Shown in pieces: positions 7,734 through 15,827 of a stretch of 64,000 bases of DNA. The position numbers and the translations under genes were made by a program. How positions within the stretch are numbered: the first letter of the stretch is position 1; each line of letters begins with the position of its first letter. Source of the DNA: Chloroflexota bacterium (GTDB taxonomy: Bacteria > Chloroflexota > UBA6077 > JACCZL01); the NCBI GenBank assembly GCA_020850535.1, contig JADZEM010000013.1, positions 1 through 64,000 on the forward strand, read 5' to 3'. A model generated the notes under the pieces. It had not been told where the DNA came from. It worked only from the letters and a program-made list of their open reading frames with translations, and did not search any database.

Positions 7734-10463
7734 CTACGAGGTGCTCGGGGTGAGACGCTGGGTCGATTCGGCGTTGGCCTCGATGTCGGCGCGGTCCATC
7801 CAGAGCGGGTGGTACCGCCCGGCCAGCCAGTCGGCAAACTGGTCGGCGTAGTGTGCGCTGGCCGGGTTGCCGGAGTTGCCGGCCGTGTTGACGCCCCAGG
7901 TCTCGCCGGCCGGGCTCAGGTCGGCCAGGAAACGGTAGTGCGGGCCGCCCGTCGTCCAGAAGCGGTCGCGGATGGCGTAGCTGTTCTGGTTCAGCACGCC
8001 GTTGCCGCCCGGGCACGGCTTCGGCCCGATATCGAACAGCGCGGCGAAGATCGGGCGGCCAGCCGAGAGCGCGTGCGTCAGCTTGAGCGGGTGGAGGCGG
8101 CCCCAGGTCCACTGACGCCAGTCAGCGCCGAGGTTGGCGCGCAGCCAGCCGAGGGCTTCACGCATCGTTGATCGAACAAGGACGCTCACCGCCCGACCCG
8201 GTCGAGCCGCCGGGCCTGTGCGCGGGAGACGGGGAGCAACGACAGTCTCGTGTGCCTCCCCCGCTCCCTGTGCGCGGGATCGGGCAGCAACGTCATCGGC
8301 GTCGAGCCAGCCGAAGTCGCCCGCCACCAGCAGATCACGCGCGATCGAGCCGGACGCGCCCGCCATCGGCCCGAGCAGGTGCTTCGGGAAGCGGACGGCG
8401 GCGACCCGCTCGCACCAGCGCCACCAGAAGACGTTGAACAGCGAGGCCGCCACGCTCCCCAGCGTGAATTCGGCGTTCCATCGACGGAGCAACGTCGCTG
8501 CCCGGGCAAGGTCGTCAGCCTCAGGGCCAGAGTCGCCGGCCCCGCGAGCCAGCAGATCCGCCAGCGGACCCTTCAGCTCGGCGGCGCGCTCCGAGTAGAC
8601 GTCGTTGTGCATCGCCCCCATGTCGGCGAGGCTCATCGGGGCGGCCAGCAGGCCATCGCCGTCCAACACGGCGCGCATCCGCCGGCCCCGGTAGCCGTCA
8701 CCGTATGAGCCGTAGAGCGGCAGATCGCTGCCGTGGGGGTGCGGGCGCTGGTTCGACGAGCCGATCCAGCCACGCTCGGGGTCGGTCTCGGCAGGCAGCG
8801 TCTCGAAGGGCACCGGCTCCTGCCAACGGTCGTCCGGGTTGGCCGGCGAGCGGTAGCCGCGCACCTGCCGGCCCCGCACCGGGAACCGCCCGCGCATCTG
8901 GTAGCCGATGTGCCCCTGCGTGTCTGCGAAGCCGGGATTCTGGCCGGAGAACTGCCAGGCCGCGTGTGTCGCGCGGGCTTCGGCCGCCGTCTGCGCGCGG
9001 TTCAGCTCCAGGCCGCTGGTGATGCAGTCGCGCGGGTCCAGCCCGACCCACCGCAGGGCCAGCGGCGCATCGCCGTCAGGGGCCACGCTCGGGATCAGGT
9101 GGTTGACCAACGGGCCGCGCGGCCCCGTCCGCACGGTGAGGTGAACCGGGCCTGCCCCTCGGACCTGAATCGTCTCCTGGCGCGAGTCGAGCGTGGCCCA
9201 GCCGTCGCCCTCGCGGATCTCGTCGGCGTTCGCGGGGTTCCGCTCCTCGGCATAGAGGTCGCGGTTGGACGAGACGTTGTTGGTCAGGCCCCAGGCGACG
9301 CCGCGCGTGCGCCCGTTGTGCACCAGCGGCATACCCACGTCGGCAATCCCGATCACGTCCAGGTCGCCACCGACGAGATGGACCTCGTAGCGGGTGGAGG
9401 GCTGGTAGTAGGGGACGTGGCCGTCGCTGGCCAGCAGCGGCGCGCCGCTCGCAGAGCGTTTCGAGCCGATAGCCCACTGGTTGCTGCCCTGCGGCGGCAC
9501 GTCGCCGTCCCAGGCAGATGGAAGGCCCTCAGCCCCCGGCCGCTGCGCGGCGCAACTATCGACTGCGTCGATATCCCTCTCCCTGTGCGCGGGCGAGGGG
9601 GAGATGGCTCCCCCTCGCCCGCGCACAGGCCCGGCGGCCCGACTGGGTCGGGGGGTGGGGACCTCCCCGGTCCGGGGGCTGACGGCCTCCCGTCGTGACG
9701 GGAACGGCGGCAGGATCGTCTCCTCGGGCGCTTCGACGGTCAGGAACCGCGTCGCCAGGTCCGGCGGCAGCAGCCGCTCGGCAGCCTCGCCGATCACGAC
9801 GTTCTCGATGCGCCCGCTGAACTGCCACAGCGAAGCCCGCGCGATGGTGACGGTATCGATGGCACGCCAGGGAGCCGGCCGGATACCCAACACGTCGAAC
9901 TCGATGGGCAGACGGTCGCCGAACGCCACGATGGCCGCATTGACGCCAGCAGCGTACGCTTCCAGGATCGCCCGCGTCAGAGCAGGGTGCTCGGCATGCT
10001 CGGCCTCGGCGATCCGGTCGAACCGGAGCGTCCTGGCGGCCCGGTCCGAGGCCAGCGCCGCTGGCCCCAGCACCTCGGCCAGCGCGCCGTAGGCCCAGCG
10101 CCGCCGGTATTCGAGCTGCCAGAGCCGATCCTGTGCCACGACGAATCCCAGGCCGGCGTAGGCGTCTCGCTCCGATTGTGCGAAGACGTGCGGGATGCCG
10201 TGGCGGTCGCGGACGATCTCGACCGCCCCGCGAACCGCGGCAGCCAGCGCACCGGTCGTCCGCGGCAGGCGTGTCGCCAGCTCCTGACGAATCAGCCGGC
10301 GGAGCGCCGGCGGGGACATCCCCTCCTGCGCGGCAAACGTCGTCAGCGAACGGTCGCTCCGAAGCGCCGTCACCACCAGTTGCCGGCGCGCATCCGCCGA
10401 CCCACCCCGCACCCGGCCTCGCGACTCGGCGCTCACCACGTTCGCAACCCTCCCGGCAGGCAC
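7734..10463 (-). CDS. Penicillin acylase family protein (Ntn hydrolase) with two in-frame repeat insertions
   Basis: This 909-residue protein belongs to the penicillin/acyl-homoserine lactone acylase family, amidases that mature by cutting themselves into alpha and beta chains. The alpha part includes DRHGIPHVFAQSERDAYAG and FVVAQDRLWQLEYRRR. The beta chain should begin at Ser327 (codon 9483-9485) in QGSNQWAIGSK, the N-terminal nucleophile position. Family motifs follow, such as GVAWGLTNNVSSNRDLY. Two palindromic repeats (9523-9688 and 8184-8292) are read through in frame, adding Arg/Pro/Gly-rich segments at about residues 260-314 and 725-760. The first lies just before Ser327, in the linker region this family removes. 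No signal peptide is visible, although many family members are periplasmic; the first 60 residues look like a DNA-binding or recombinase-like appendage and the true start may be internal. Confidence 0.87.
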   Translation of the reverse strand: MPAGRVANVVSAESRGRVRGGSADARRQLVVTALRSDRSLTTFAAQEGMSPPALRRLIRQELATRLPRTTGALAAAVRGAVEIVRDRHGIPHVFAQSERDAYAGLGFVVAQDRLWQLEYRRRWAYGALAEVLGPAALASDRAARTLRFDRIAEAEHAEHPALTRAILEAYAAGVNAAIVAFGDRLPIEFDVLGIRPAPWRAIDTVTIARASLWQFSGRIENVVIGEAAERLLPPDLATRFLTVEAPEETILPPFPSRREAVSPRTGEVPTPRPSRAAGPVRGRGGAISPSPAHRERDIDAVDSCAAQRPGAEGLPSAWDGDVPPQGSNQWAIGSKRSASGAPLLASDGHVPYYQPSTRYEVHLVGGDLDVIGIADVGMPLVHNGRTRGVAWGLTNNVSSNRDLYAEERNPANADEIREGDGWATLDSRQETIQVRGAGPVHLTVRTGPRGPLVNHLIPSVAPDGDAPLALRWVGLDPRDCITSGLELNRAQTAAEARATHAAWQFSGQNPGFADTQGHIGYQMRGRFPVRGRQVRGYRSPANPDDRWQEPVPFETLPAETDPERGWIGSSNQRPHPHGSDLPLYGSYGDGYRGRRMRAVLDGDGLLAAPMSLADMGAMHNDVYSERAAELKGPLADLLARGAGDSGPEADDLARAATLLRRWNAEFTLGSVAASLFNVFWWRWCERVAAVRFPKHLLGPMAGASGSIARDLLVAGDFGWLDADDVAARSRAQGAGEAHETVVAPRLPRTGPAARPGRAVSVLVRSTMREALGWLRANLGADWRQWTWGRLHPLKLTHALSAGRPIFAALFDIGPKPCPGGNGVLNQNSYAIRDRFWTTGGPHYRFLADLSPAGETWGVNTAGNSGNPASAHYADQFADWLAGRYHPLWMDRADIEANAESTQRLTPSTS
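8184..8292. repeat. Family C palindromic repeat inside the penicillin acylase gene (copy 1)
   Basis: Contains inverted copies of the GGGCCTGTGCGCGGGAGA / TCCCTGTGCGCGGGATC type seen in copies 2 and 3, but more decayed. It is read in frame as an Arg/Ala/Pro-rich segment at about residues 725-760 of the acylase. Boundaries are approximate. Confidence 0.65.
9523..9688. repeat. Family C palindromic repeat inside the penicillin acylase gene (copy 2)
   Basis: The inverted core pairs TGTGCGCGGGCGAGGGGGAG with its reverse complement, flanked by AGGCCCTCAGCCCCCGG and the related GGGGGCTGACGGCCT. Nearly the same sequence is found between genes at 24648-24794. The acylase reading frame stays open across it, and its end is about 12 codons before the catalytic serine codon. 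Confidence 0.85.
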
Positions 10464-10879
10464 GTCATCCGCACGAAGCAGACGACGGCAGGGTAGCCTC
10501 GCCCCGCGAGGGTGTCAAACGACGACTCCGGCAGCCGTCACCGCGCCAGATGACGGCCGCCAGGGCGGGTCCGGGACGGGTCCAGGGCGCGAGACACGCC
10601 TTACCGCAGCCGAAAGTGTCCAGAGCAGGAATTTCGAGAGGGAAAGGTTTCCAAATGGTTGTGAAATGGTTGAGATTCCCGGTTTCGTCAAGACACCAGA
10701 TGCGCACAAAAGCGCGACGCAAGAAGGAGATAGCGACTCAAATCTTAACAGATGATTGATTGTATGCGCCTAGAACGATGGTCTCGTTGCAAAAGTGACG
10801 GCTCACGCGGCAAATCGCCGGCGATCTTCGCGAATATTGCGTCAAATCACCCTATTTCACTCACTATTTCGCAACGGTG
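10464..10879. other. Intergenic region, AT-richer, no gene seen
   Basis: The gap between the divergent acylase and small-peptide genes is 535 bp. From about 10610 onward it is clearly less GC-rich than the surroundings, as expected for promoters on both sides. I see no tRNA-like or riboswitch-like fold that I can support. Confidence 0.5.
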
Positions 10880-10909
10880 TGGACGGGTTATGCAACAGTG
10901 ACATACAAT
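10880..10909 (+). promoter_or_regulatory. Candidate promoter of the 50-residue peptide gene
   Basis: A TGGACG box at 10880-10885 and a TACAAT box at 10904-10909 are separated by 18 bp. Transcription would begin near 10916 and give a leader of about 80 nt before the ATG at 10999. Predicted from sequence only. Confidence 0.4.
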
Positions 10910-10998
10910 CGCCGTGCGGGGCGGTCGCCCGCAATCGTCACACAGATGAACGAGTTCGTCCTCATCCATCTGTGGTCTAGTCTGAGGAGTTTGGACGC

Positions 10999-11151
10999 AT
11001 GCTTCGGAAGCGGAATCTCATCGCTCTGCTCATGGCTGCCATGCTGTCGCTCGGGACCATCGGCGTCGCCTTCGCCGACGACTCGGGCGCCGATCGCACC
11101 CCGGATGCTCCTGGTACCATCACCGCCATCGAGCGGGACGCGGCTTACTAA
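10999..11151 (+). CDS. Small exported peptide of unknown function (50 aa)
   Basis: This 50-residue frame is supported by a ribosome site (TGAGGAG, 8-9 nt before the ATG), a textbook signal peptide and a downstream terminator. The N-terminus is MLRKRN, then a hydrophobic core of about 16 residues, then the signal-peptidase site GVAFA with cleavage expected before DDSG. The predicted mature peptide has only about 24 residues, is acidic, has no cysteine, and ends DAAY. A promoter candidate lies about 90 bp upstream and a terminator hairpin about 60 bp downstream, so it looks like an independent single-gene unit. I do not recognise the family. A role outside the membrane or in the cell envelope is inferred from the signal only. 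Confidence 0.62.
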   Translation: MLRKRNLIALLMAAMLSLGTIGVAFADDSGADRTPDAPGTITAIERDAAY

Positions 11152-11213
11152 GTCGCCCACACGAGCGCCGCTGCCGCAGCCTACGGCAGGCTAGCGCTCG
11201 TCGCGACTCCATC

Positions 11214-11249
11214 AACGCGGCGTTGCTCAAGCGAGCAGCGCCGCGTTTT
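11214..11249 (+). terminator. Rho-independent terminator of the small-peptide gene
   Basis: Arms at 11214-11227 and 11234-11247 form a 14-bp stem with one G-U pair and a CAAGCG loop, ending in TTTT. Just before it (11161-11201) is a second hairpin with ACGAGCGC/GCGCTCGT arms. Both lie between the peptide gene and the convergent gene ending at 11371. Confidence 0.8.
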
Positions 11250-11370
11250 CGCGTCCTGGCTGGTGGCTGATTCCAGCGGCGTTGTCGCAGATCGGCAGCC
11301 TCGGGCCGTGACGTCGCTGCCCTCACGCCAGCCCGGCCCCGTGACACCGGGACGACCACACCGCCATCCG

Positions 11371-13188
11371 TCATGGTGGCGTCAGGCGGAACCGCACCAG
11401 CATGGGGTCGTGGTCGCTGGGTGCGCCGACGATCTCGGCGTTCCCATGCACCACGTCCACGTCGAGCACCGTCCCCAGCAGCGCCGGACTGGCGAGGATG
11501 TGGTCGATGGCCTCGGCCTGGCCGCCGAAGACGTAGCTGTACTGCTCATCCTCCGGCAACGTCGTGATGAGGTCCGCCAGGAGGCCGCCCGTGAGGTGCG
11601 CCAGCGTCTCTGAATCCGGGGTGTCGTTCAGGTCGCCCAGCACCAGCAGCAGCGCTTGCGGATCAGCAGCCAGCAGCTCGGCGGCAAAGGCATGGACCTC
11701 GCGGGCCTGGGCCTGCCGCCGGGTGTCGGTGGGGGAGCCGGGCGGCTGGAACCGGCCGAGGCGCGGCTGGCTGCCGCGCTTCGAGGCGAAGTGGCACCCG
11801 ACCACGAACAGCCGCCGACCGTTGAAGGTCAGCTCGGCGGCCAGCGGCTTGCGACTCTCGGTCCAGGCCGGGCTGGCTGGGGCCACCCGCCCCGGGCTGA
11901 TCGAGAGGTGCGGGCCATCGGCATCGGGCACGACGGCCACGGGTGTGACAGCATCCCCGCCCGGCCGCTCGACGAACGCCAATCCACGGTCCGCCCGCAC
12001 CAGCACCCCGATCCGGATGTTCGCGCCCGGCTCGCCGCCGTCCAGGTTGTTCTCCGGCGCGATCTCTCGGTAGGTGTAGGCCGGGCCGCCGGCCGCCAGG
12101 ATCGCGTCGGTCAGCACGCGGCCGGTCCGCCCTGCGCCGACCGTGCCATCGTCAGCCGCGCCGCTGTCGTCCTGGATCTCCTGCACCACCACGAGATCCG
12201 GCGCGGCCAGCCGCGTCACGACCGTTTCGGCGAGGCGGGTCAGTTTGGCCGGCCGCTCGCGCGGGCTGACGTTCTCGACGTTGAAGGTCGCCACCGCGAG
12301 GACGGACGGATCGGTCATCGGCTCGTTGCTGGCCGCTTCCGGGCCGATCCCGCCGAGGATCAGCGACGGCAGCGTCTCGGTGCGGATGCGGTAGCCGCCG
12401 AAGGCGTAGTCTACGATGCCGACCGTCTGCCCCGGCAGGCGATCCCCGACGCTGGCCGGCGGCACCCGCACAGCGCCGTCCACCAGCACCAGGCTCGGAG
12501 CGGCCTCGCCGGGCGGCGGCGCGAGCAGGCCGCCGCGCACCGTCCGCCGCGGCACGCCAGTCCCCTCGTCTGGCAGGACCGGCAGCTCGCCGGGACCGCC
12601 GCGCGGCCCGACCACGATGGCATCGTCGATCTGGACGCGCATCCCCTCCAGGCTCTCGAAGAAGTCGAGGGTGCTCGCGTCTGGCGCGTACAGGCCGGCC
12701 TGCTCGACATCGCCACTGACACCCTCGGCCACCACCTGCGCGGGGGCGCTCCGGCCGCGTGGTCCCAGGAGGACGGGCGACGGCAGCGGCTGCCCGGACG
12801 CCACTACGGAGACGGTCGGCCCGACGATCTCCGTCACCGACAGGTTGTTCTCGTCATCCCCCGGCCGGAATTCACGGATCTGCCCGGAGACCAGGACGCT
12901 GTCGCCCACCGAGACGGCTGCCGCACTCCGCGTGAAGACGAACACGGCGTCCGAGGTGTCCGGCCGGCCATCGCCCTCGGCGTCCTGCAGCGAGAAGCCG
13001 TTGTTCCGCACCGCCGTGACGATGCCCGGCACGCCCTCCACCAGCCGCCCGGCCAGCGGCGAGACGTGCGCCGCACCCTGGATCTCGAACACCCGCACTC
13101 TGGCCGACCGCGGCTGTGGCGCCGCCGCCAGCAGGAGGGCGCTCAGGAGCGCGAGCGCCAACCACGCTTGACGAGAACGTAGACGCAT
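11371..13188 (-). CDS. Exported endonuclease/exonuclease/phosphatase-family protein
   Basis: The C-terminal half (about residues 290-605) is an EEP-fold phosphodiesterase or nuclease, recognisable from AVATFNVENVSP (metal/phosphate Asn), VVVQEIQDDSG (metal Glu), VVGCHFASKRG, LVLGDLNDTPDS and the final GAPSDHDPMLV (catalytic His). The N-terminal half resembles the OB-fold region of secreted ExeM/NucH-type nucleases (VPGIVTAVRNNGFSLQD and DSVLVSGQIREF). The start is placed at the ATG at 13188, giving 605 residues beginning MRLRSRQAWLAL, a signal peptide. The open frame continues to 13482, but that part is translation of a family A repeat. In-frame ATGs at 13200 and further upstream cannot be excluded, and no convincing ribosome site is visible. 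Likely a secreted nuclease or phosphatase; the substrate is inferred from the family only. Confidence 0.82.
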   Translation of the reverse strand: MRLRSRQAWLALALLSALLLAAAPQPRSARVRVFEIQGAAHVSPLAGRLVEGVPGIVTAVRNNGFSLQDAEGDGRPDTSDAVFVFTRSAAAVSVGDSVLVSGQIREFRPGDDENNLSVTEIVGPTVSVVASGQPLPSPVLLGPRGRSAPAQVVAEGVSGDVEQAGLYAPDASTLDFFESLEGMRVQIDDAIVVGPRGGPGELPVLPDEGTGVPRRTVRGGLLAPPPGEAAPSLVLVDGAVRVPPASVGDRLPGQTVGIVDYAFGGYRIRTETLPSLILGGIGPEAASNEPMTDPSVLAVATFNVENVSPRERPAKLTRLAETVVTRLAAPDLVVVQEIQDDSGAADDGTVGAGRTGRVLTDAILAAGGPAYTYREIAPENNLDGGEPGANIRIGVLVRADRGLAFVERPGGDAVTPVAVVPDADGPHLSISPGRVAPASPAWTESRKPLAAELTFNGRRLFVVGCHFASKRGSQPRLGRFQPPGSPTDTRRQAQAREVHAFAAELLAADPQALLLVLGDLNDTPDSETLAHLTGGLLADLITTLPEDEQYSYVFGGQAEAIDHILASPALLGTVLDVDVVHGNAEIVGAPSDHDPMLVRFRLTPP

Positions 13189-13280
13189 GGCGCGTATCAT
13201 ACGTGCAATCCACATATGCATATGGCAGGAACGGCCAGCAGCCCGCGACGCACAGCCTGACTGCATCCGTCCTGCCGTCT

Positions 13281-13494
13281 CGGGGCGATTGCACGTTCGG
13301 CGAGTCGTGCGTCGTCGGGGCTTGAAAGCCCCGCCTACCATCCTGCAGTCGCTTCGCGACGCTCCAGGCTCACCAGTCCCTGCCGTTCCCGGCGTCCGTC
13401 GCGCAGCGACGGAATGACTGTAGGCGGGGGTTTCAACCCCCGACTGCGCGTTGCATGGCGTTGCGGGAACGTCAACGAACATGCAATCGCCCTG
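13281..13494. repeat. Family A palindromic element, copy 3 (single)
   Basis: About 214 bp with the family A ends and hairpins; the left hairpin is the CTT/AAG type and the right one the GTT/AAC type (GGGGGTTTCAACCCCC). It occupies the gap upstream of the exported nuclease gene, between its start at 13188 and the cupin gene at 13602. It is the only copy here without a tandem partner. Confidence 0.9.
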
Positions 13495-13601
13495 CCTGCC
13501 GTCTCGGGCGCAACGAGGTCAGCCGGCCGGCCGGGCTATGATGCCCCCTGCGACGCCCGTCCACTACCTGCCCCACTACCTGCCAATGACGGAGGGAGCC
13601 G

Positions 13602-14087
13602 ATGGCAGTCCAGGAACCAGCGCCGGCCCAGCCCGCGCCTCAGACGCCGATCCTCAAGCTCGGCGAATTGATGGCCAACCTTGACGAGATCATCGCGCGG
13701 CACGGCGAGCCGCCATGGGTCGAGCCGCTCGTCATGACCGACGATATCCAGGCGTTCGTGATCTGCCACCCGCCCGGCCAGCCGAACGACACCCACTACC
13801 ACCAGCATGACGAGTGGTGGGTCGTCCTCAAAGGCGAGATCGACTGGTGGATCGAGAACGGCCACGAGGACGAGCCGATCCACGCCAGGGCCGGCGACTT
13901 CGTGTTCGCCCCCAAGTACCACTGGCACCACATCGAGCCAGTCGGCAGCGAGCCAACCATTCGCCTCGGCATCAAGGAGCCGAGCGAGTTTCACCGCTAC
14001 GACCGCCCTGGCTGCCGCAAGACCCCCTGGCGGCTGCAGCCCGGCGAGACGCCCCGGACGGCCACGCCACCGCCCGGCGAGGGTTGA
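13602..14087 (+). CDS. Cupin-domain protein, possibly ring-cleaving dioxygenase-like
   Basis: This 161-residue single-domain cupin has a metal site visible in THYHQHDEW (His65, His67 or His69, Glu71) and a second motif with HWHHIEP near residue 108. The spacing and the tryptophan-rich strand WWVVLKGEIDWWI resemble 3-hydroxyanthranilate 3,4-dioxygenase-type cupins, but I cannot confirm that activity. The start follows GGAGGGAGCC. It begins a three-gene group with a two-domain VOC protein (96 bp downstream) and an isochorismatase-fold protein. This mix is often seen in aromatic or N-heterocycle breakdown (inference). Confidence 0.78.
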   Translation: MAVQEPAPAQPAPQTPILKLGELMANLDEIIARHGEPPWVEPLVMTDDIQAFVICHPPGQPNDTHYHQHDEWWVVLKGEIDWWIENGHEDEPIHARAGDFVFAPKYHWHHIEPVGSEPTIRLGIKEPSEFHRYDRPGCRKTPWRLQPGETPRTATPPPGEG

Positions 14088-14183
14088 TCGATCTCGGCGC
14101 GGCAATCACGCAGCGCGGCAATCACGCAGCGCGGCCATGGCGCAGCGCAGCCAGCGTGCGCCGCGCCCTCAAGGAGCCTCTCC

Positions 14184-15044
14184 ATGCTCTTCGACGCCAT
14201 CGACATGGTCATCCTGCCCGTCTCGGACCTGGACGCCGCCAGCGCCCAGTTCGAGCGGCTTGGGCTGTTCGTGTCGCCGACCACCGTCAACGAGTCGCGG
14301 GCCTCGGCCTTCCGGCTGATCCCCTTCGGCGGCCCGGACAACCTGTTCTGCATCGAGCTGCTGAGCGTGGCCGATCCGAGCGCCACCACACCGTTCGTGC
14401 AGGGGTTCGGGAACGTCGCGGATCGCGGCCTCTCCCAACTGAACCTGCTGGTCTCCGACACCGATGCCGTGCTGGCCGAGCTGGGCAAGCATGGCATCTC
14501 GGCGGCCACGAAGATCGCCGGCGGCCAGGGCAAGGACCGCTACGACGTCACCATTCTGGAGCCGCTGCTGGACGCCGCCACCACGCTTGGCCTGATCCAG
14601 TACGGCCAGAGCATGGCCGAACGTCACGCCGCCTTCGCCAGCCAGGGGCGGCACACGTTCCCCGCGAAGCGACTCGACCACCTGGCGGCCGTCGCGCCGG
14701 ACCTGGACGCCTCCTGCCGCTACTGGGACGAGGTGCTCGGCGTGCCGACCGTCGGCGAGGTCGTCTCGCCGGTGATCGTGGTGCGGCAGGTGAAGATCGG
14801 GGATGCCATCTTCGAGCTGCTCGGGCCGTCCAGCCCGGACAGCCCGATCCGCCAGCGTCCGCCCGGCCTCGGCAGCTCCGTCTCGCTGGAAGTACCCGAC
14901 CTGCACGCGGCCATCGCGCAGGCCCGCGCCGCCGGCTTCGACGTGCCAGACCACCGCATCGGCACCCTGCCGGGCACCATCGTGACCCAGATCTCGGCGG
15001 ACCAGTTGAGCGGCCTGACGATGCAGCTGCTCCAGTACGTGTAA
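14184..15044 (+). CDS. Two-domain VOC (glyoxalase/dioxygenase superfamily) protein
   Basis: This 286-residue protein has two vicinal-oxygen-chelate modules in tandem. The first runs from about residue 3 (FDAIDMVILPVSDLDAASAQ) to 135; the second from about 160 (KRLDHLAAVAPDLDASCRY) to 285. Each starts with the beta-strand and helix pattern typical of VOC proteins, which include extradiol dioxygenases, glyoxalases and isomerases. Possible metal ligands include His163 and glutamates of the second module, but the set cannot be assigned safely. The gene ends 13 bp before the isochorismatase-fold gene, so the two are probably co-transcribed and coupled. Activity unknown. Confidence 0.8.
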   Translation: MLFDAIDMVILPVSDLDAASAQFERLGLFVSPTTVNESRASAFRLIPFGGPDNLFCIELLSVADPSATTPFVQGFGNVADRGLSQLNLLVSDTDAVLAELGKHGISAATKIAGGQGKDRYDVTILEPLLDAATTLGLIQYGQSMAERHAAFASQGRHTFPAKRLDHLAAVAPDLDASCRYWDEVLGVPTVGEVVSPVIVVRQVKIGDAIFELLGPSSPDSPIRQRPPGLGSSVSLEVPDLHAAIAQARAAGFDVPDHRIGTLPGTIVTQISADQLSGLTMQLLQYV

Positions 15045-15057
15045 CAGGACGGCCACT

Positions 15058-15669
15058 ATGACCACCGCTGCCGAGCGCATCGACCCGACGACGACGGCGC
15101 TCATCGCCTACGACGTCTGCAAGCGCATCCTGACTCCCCCGGACCCCGCAGCCCGCGAGCGCATGCGCCCGCACCTCGAATCGTGGGCCGTGCTCATCAA
15201 CAGTTGCCGCGAGATGGGCATTCCGATCATCTACACCACGCCCGTCAGCCGCGCGAACGGCGACGACGTGGTGATGCTGCCGACCGACCTGAGCGCCGAG
15301 ACCGGCACCCCGCCGCTCACCAACACGGTGGAGGGGTCAGAAGACTCCGAGTTCCCGGACAGCATCGCCCCGAAGGCCGGCGACTACGTCTTCCTGAAGC
15401 GCCGCCCGAGCGCGTTCTACGGCACCGGCGTGGCCGAGCTGCTGCGAATGCTCCGCAAGAACACCATCATCATCGGCGGCGGCGGCTCCAACCGGGGCGT
15501 CGAGACGAGCGTCCGCGAGGCGTTCAACATGGACCTGATGGCCGTGGTGGTGCGCGAGGTCTGCTACGGCGGCAACAAGGAAGCCCACGAGTGGGCCATG
15601 AACGTCGCGATGAAGATGTTCGGGCGGATTCGGACGCTGGAGCAGACGCTGGCGATGCTCCGAGGCTAA
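15058..15669 (+). CDS. Isochorismatase-fold protein lacking the catalytic cysteine
   Basis: This 203-residue protein has the isochorismatase/nicotinamidase-like hydrolase fold. The catalytic Asp is retained in ALIAYDVCKR and the Lys in FLKRRPSAFYGTG. The position of the nucleophilic cysteine (usually in a ...CVxxTAxxA motif) reads SNRGVETSVREA, with Gly147 (codon 15496-15498) in place of Cys. By family knowledge it should therefore not work as a cysteine hydrolase, and may be a different enzyme or a binding protein. It is the last gene of the cupin-VOC group. The frame is intact with normal codon use, arguing against a dead gene. Confidence 0.8.
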   Translation: MTTAAERIDPTTTALIAYDVCKRILTPPDPAARERMRPHLESWAVLINSCREMGIPIIYTTPVSRANGDDVVMLPTDLSAETGTPPLTNTVEGSEDSEFPDSIAPKAGDYVFLKRRPSAFYGTGVAELLRMLRKNTIIIGGGGSNRGVETSVREAFNMDLMAVVVREVCYGGNKEAHEWAMNVAMKMFGRIRTLEQTLAMLRG

Positions 15670-15695
15670 GCGCGTCTCGCAGGTGGAGAGACGCT

Positions 15696-15723
15696 GTAGC
15701 GCGAGGGCTTTCCCCCGCGCTAC
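15696..15723. repeat. GC-rich hairpin after the isochorismatase-fold gene
   Basis: GTAGCGCG and CGCGCTAC arms with an inner GGG/CCC pair, 26 nt after the stop at 15669. It has no T-run, so terminator function is uncertain. Confidence 0.5.
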
Positions 15724-15745
15724 GGACGCACCCGCGCCATCATGC

Positions 15746-15781
15746 AAAAGGGGCCTCGTCTGAGATCTCAGACGAGGCCCC
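15746..15781 (-). terminator. Rho-independent terminator of infC
   Basis: A perfect 32-bp palindrome at 15750-15781 (16-bp stem halves meeting at GAGATCTC) is followed on the minus strand by TTTTGC. It begins 46 nt after the infC stop codon. It may also stop transcripts coming from the convergent plus-strand cluster. Confidence 0.85.
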
Positions 15782-15827
15782 CGCCGGTTCTGCCGTGCGC
15801 GAGCGCCGACCGCCCGCGCATCTACCG

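Noticed and set aside
7734-10463. Penicillin acylase as a pseudogene because of its repeat insertions
   Set aside because: The frame is fully open over 909 codons, the nucleophile serine and family motifs are intact, and both insertions keep the frame.
13189-13482. N-terminal extension of the exported nuclease frame
   Set aside because: It is translation of family A copy 3 and would precede the signal peptide.
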